Assembly (NCBI RefSeq): GCF_023243045.1 | Contig: NZ_JALKFX010000096.1 | Coordinates: 1 to 33,708 of the forward strand | Direction of reading: 5' to 3' | Length of the DNA: 33,708 nucleotides | Source: Frankia sp. AgB32 | GTDB taxonomy: Bacteria; Actinomycetota; Actinomycetes; Frankiales; Frankiaceae | In this document: positions 31,957 through 33,708 of the stretch, one piece after another | Layout of the letters: every line of letters begins with the position of its first letter | Numbering within the stretch: the first letter of the stretch is position 1 | Position numbers and translations under genes: made by a program | The notes under the pieces: model-generated | What the model was told of the DNA's origin: nothing | What the model saw: only the letters and a program-made list of their open reading frames with translations | Databases searched by the model: none

Positions 31957-33149
31957 CAGCGGTGATCTACCCGCCGCGCCGTGCGCTGGAGAGCGCCGCG
32001 GCGATCCCCGGGGTCCGGCCGCTGCGGCTGTTCGCCATGCTGTGGCCGCTGTGGCAGGTCGAGATCAGCGCGGACGTGCACGACCCGCAGTCCTACGAGG
32101 TCCTCGACCGGTTCCTGATCCGTGCCGTCGCCGAGGGCCGGCTGGCCACCGTGGGCGAACTCGCCGGGTTCTTCTCGCTGCCCGTCCCGCTCGTCCGCCG
32201 CTGCCTGGACTTTCTCGCGACCATCGGCCACGTGACCCTGGCCGGGCCCGCGCCCGACCCCGCTGGTGACGCCCGGGTGGCGCTCACCCCGCTCGGCGAA
32301 CAGTCGTGGCGGGCCGGGGTCCGGTACGTGGAGAAGAAGGAGGCCCGGCAGACGCTGATGTTCGAGCGGTTCACCGGCTGGCCGTTGCCTCGGGCCTACT
32401 ACGACGGCAGGATCGCCGTCCTGCCCTCCCCCGAGGTGCCGGCCGACCGGGCCCCGGGGCCGACCCGGTTCCGCCACCTGTACACGCACGTCCCGCTGCG
32501 CCCCGGCGCGCTGGAGGCGCTCGCCGCCCGCCCCGACCGGGCCGAGTTCAACGTTCCTGCCGCGCTCGGCCAGATCCGCGCGTTGGGCACCCGCGAGGGC
32601 TGGCTGCCCTGCTACCTCGTCGAGACAGCCGGTCAGGGACTGCTCGCGTACACGGCGGGCGCCAGCGAACCCGACCCGTTCCTCGCCCAGGTCTGCCAGG
32701 AGGCCGAGGCGGCCCGGATGCGCATCGACGCGGAGGACGCCGGCGATCCCCGGGAGATCTGGACCGCCTGGCTCTCCCGGTTCACCCACGGCGCCGGCCT
32801 GGTCCGTCAGACGTCGACCGGGATGTGGCGGATCGTCCTGCCGGCGACCAGCTTCGGCGACGGCGGCCTGAAGCTGTACCGCCTCGGCTCGTTCGAGCTG
32901 TCCAGAAACCACATCGCCCAGCTCTGGTGCACCGACGATGCCACCCGCCGCGCCGCAGCCCGCGACCGTGCCCTCGCCATGACCCGCCGCCGCGACGTGA
33001 CCACCCTCGACGGCCTGCTCCGCCTCGCCGAGCCCATCGCCCGCACCCTGGACGTCCCCCTCCCCACCCCCTCTGATCTGCGCGACCACGCCCGCGCCAC
33101 CCGACGCCCGGACCTACTCGGCCGCCTCGACCAGCTCGGCCGCGACTGA
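31953..33149 (+). CDS. Winged-helix-like protein, third gene of nuclease-helicase operon
   Basis: A 398-residue protein without a family I can name. It has LRLFAMLWPLWQVEISADVHD near the N terminus. A helix-turn-helix/winged-helix-like part follows, with RLATVGELAGFFSLPVPLVRRCLDFLATIGHVTLAGP then VALTPLGEQSWRAGVRY (residues about 62-130). A mixed alpha/beta region follows, containing FRHLYTHVPLRPGALEAL and MWRIVLPATSFGDGGLKLYRLGSFELSRNHIAQLW. No catalytic motif is evident. The winged helix suggests nucleic-acid or partner recognition. The ATG overlaps the helicase stop by 4 bases, with GGGGAG upstream. A strong hairpin follows the stop, so the operon ends here. It is possibly the specificity or sensor subunit. 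Confidence 0.8.
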   Translation: MTAVIYPPRRALESAAAIPGVRPLRLFAMLWPLWQVEISADVHDPQSYEVLDRFLIRAVAEGRLATVGELAGFFSLPVPLVRRCLDFLATIGHVTLAGPAPDPAGDARVALTPLGEQSWRAGVRYVEKKEARQTLMFERFTGWPLPRAYYDGRIAVLPSPEVPADRAPGPTRFRHLYTHVPLRPGALEALAARPDRAEFNVPAALGQIRALGTREGWLPCYLVETAGQGLLAYTAGASEPDPFLAQVCQEAEAARMRIDAEDAGDPREIWTAWLSRFTHGAGLVRQTSTGMWRIVLPATSFGDGGLKLYRLGSFELSRNHIAQLWCTDDATRRAAARDRALAMTRRRDVTTLDGLLRLAEPIARTLDVPLPTPSDLRDHARATRRPDLLGRLDQLGRD

Positions 33150-33157
33150 CCCGGCAA

Positions 33158-33183
33158 TGCCGGTGACGGCAGCGTCACCGGCA
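33158..33183 (+). terminator. Hairpin terminator of the nuclease-helicase operon
   Basis: TGCCGGTGACG (33158-33168) and CGTCACCGGCA (33173-33183) form a perfect 11-bp stem with the 4-base loop GCAG, beginning nine bases after the operon's stop. There is no T tract. It also lies downstream of the convergent antitoxin gene and may serve both. Confidence 0.75.
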
Positions 33184-33240
33184 CACCATGGGGCTTGCGA
33201 TCCCGTCACGGAAAAGGACATAGCGAGGAGATTCGCTTTG

Positions 33241-33576
33241 TCACGCGGCGGGGGTGTCAGTACCGCGCAGGATGTACAGGTCGTCTCCGAAGACGGCGGT
33301 AATCCGGATCTGGCCGCCGAGGGCTTGGACATAGCGCGCGATGACGTCAACAGTGGAAACTTCGCCCCGTTCGATCTGGGAAACCCGGCTCTTACTGACA
33401 CCCATGTGCTCGGCGACGTCGGTCTGGGTCAGGCCGAGGAGTCTGCGACGTTCGGCGAGCCGGTAGCCGTCGATGTAAGCCTGGTTGCGCCTGCGGGCCT
33501 CGGTCAGAGCCTCCTCCCCGCCGGCGTCGGCGGCCAGGCCGGCGCGGACGTCGTTCCACCGGAGAAACTTGGTCAT
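33241..33576 (-). CDS. XRE-family HTH antitoxin (HigA-like)
   Basis: A 111-residue Cro/C1-type helix-turn-helix protein. The N-terminal helical part has WNDVRAGLAADAGGEEALTEARRRNQAYIDGYRLAERR, followed by the HTH: RRLLGLTQTDVAEHMGVSKSRVSQIERGEVSTVDVIARYVQALGG. A strand end, IRITAVFGDDLYILR, completes it. This arrangement, including the leading AxxR/RNxAYIDGYRLAE stretch, is typical of antitoxins encoded after a RelE/HigB-type toxin. The ATG at 33576 is preferred since GAGGAGGG lies directly upstream; the longer open frame to 33645 runs through a toxin remnant. It should bind its own promoter and neutralise a toxin, which appears broken here. Confidence 0.87.
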   Translation of the reverse strand: MTKFLRWNDVRAGLAADAGGEEALTEARRRNQAYIDGYRLAERRRLLGLTQTDVAEHMGVSKSRVSQIERGEVSTVDVIARYVQALGGQIRITAVFGDDLYILRGTDTPAA

Positions 33577-33706
33577 GAGCTGCCCTCCTCGGCTTCCCGT
33601 TCCTTCACGTACTCGACGTACAGCGCCTCTGCCGTTGCGAGTCATGAAGCATGAGTAAGCCTCTGCCTCGCAGCCGTCGTCGACAGGACGGCGCTCCCGG
33701 TCTGAC
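33573..33706 (-). pseudogene. Probable broken RelE/HigB-type toxin, 3' part
   Basis: On the minus strand a short frame, LATAEALYVEYVKEREAEEG then SS, ends in a TGA (33573-33575) that overlaps the antitoxin ATG. This is the normal toxin-antitoxin junction, and the residues match the last helix of RelE/HigB toxins. Immediately upstream (33643-33645) this frame has a TGA, but a neighbouring frame reads GLLMLHDSQ, like the toxin strand before the usual KKTQKTP segment. The segment between appears deleted with a frameshift. The window ends before the N terminus, so the upstream portion cannot be judged. Confidence 0.5.
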
Positions 33707-33708
33707 CC

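Noticed and set aside
1-33708. tRNA, rRNA, CRISPR array, insertion sequence, integrase or prophage genes
   Set aside because: I looked for them and recognised none; the island-like regions have no visible mobility gene or attachment repeats within the window.

Overview
The window is very GC-rich, uses GTG starts often, and has densely packed genes with many 4-base stop/start overlaps. This points to a high-GC actinomycete. The gene families fit a Frankia-like or related soil actinobacterium, but no rRNA, tRNA or housekeeping marker is present to fix the genus.

Left part (1-10 kb): scattered single genes. They are a truncated gene end, a small unknown protein, a secreted phytase-like esterase, an unknown protein, a DoxX-type membrane protein, an unusual GNAT acetyltransferase-AAA+ ATPase fusion, and a stand-alone flavoprotein. 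A minus-strand run follows: a CitE/HpcH-type CoA lyase, an orphan sensor histidine kinase, and a PadR regulator with its membrane partner.

10.3-13.5 kb: a compact three-gene operon with visibly lower GC and several rare TTA leucine codons. It encodes a DUF262 (ParB/GmrS-like) protein, an OLD/SMC-like ATPase with a DUF3696-like end, and an unknown third protein. It looks like a horizontally acquired anti-phage module.

13.5-23.1 kb: metabolism and envelope genes. cydB-cydA (bd-type terminal oxidase) is divergent from a CobW/G3E metallochaperone GTPase; two near-identical 17-bp palindromes lie between them. An alpha/beta hydrolase follows. Then comes a five-gene minus-strand operon: ECF sigma factor, zinc-finger membrane anti-sigma factor, ABC ATPase and two membrane proteins. 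Every junction is a 4-base overlap, and a plausible autoregulated ECF promoter sits directly upstream.

23.1-33.7 kb: a likely defence island. It holds a decayed YoeB/Txe toxin, a STAND ATPase (death-like EAD domain + NB-ARC + TPRs), a small acidic unknown protein, and a translationally coupled three-gene operon. That operon encodes a PD-(D/E)XK nuclease fused to a pseudokinase, a 1003-aa Upf1-like SF1 helicase and a winged-helix-like protein. A perfect hairpin terminator ends the operon. An XRE antitoxin whose RelE/HigB-type toxin appears broken follows. The nuclease-pseudokinase/helicase/winged-helix operon is the best candidate for an undescribed system.
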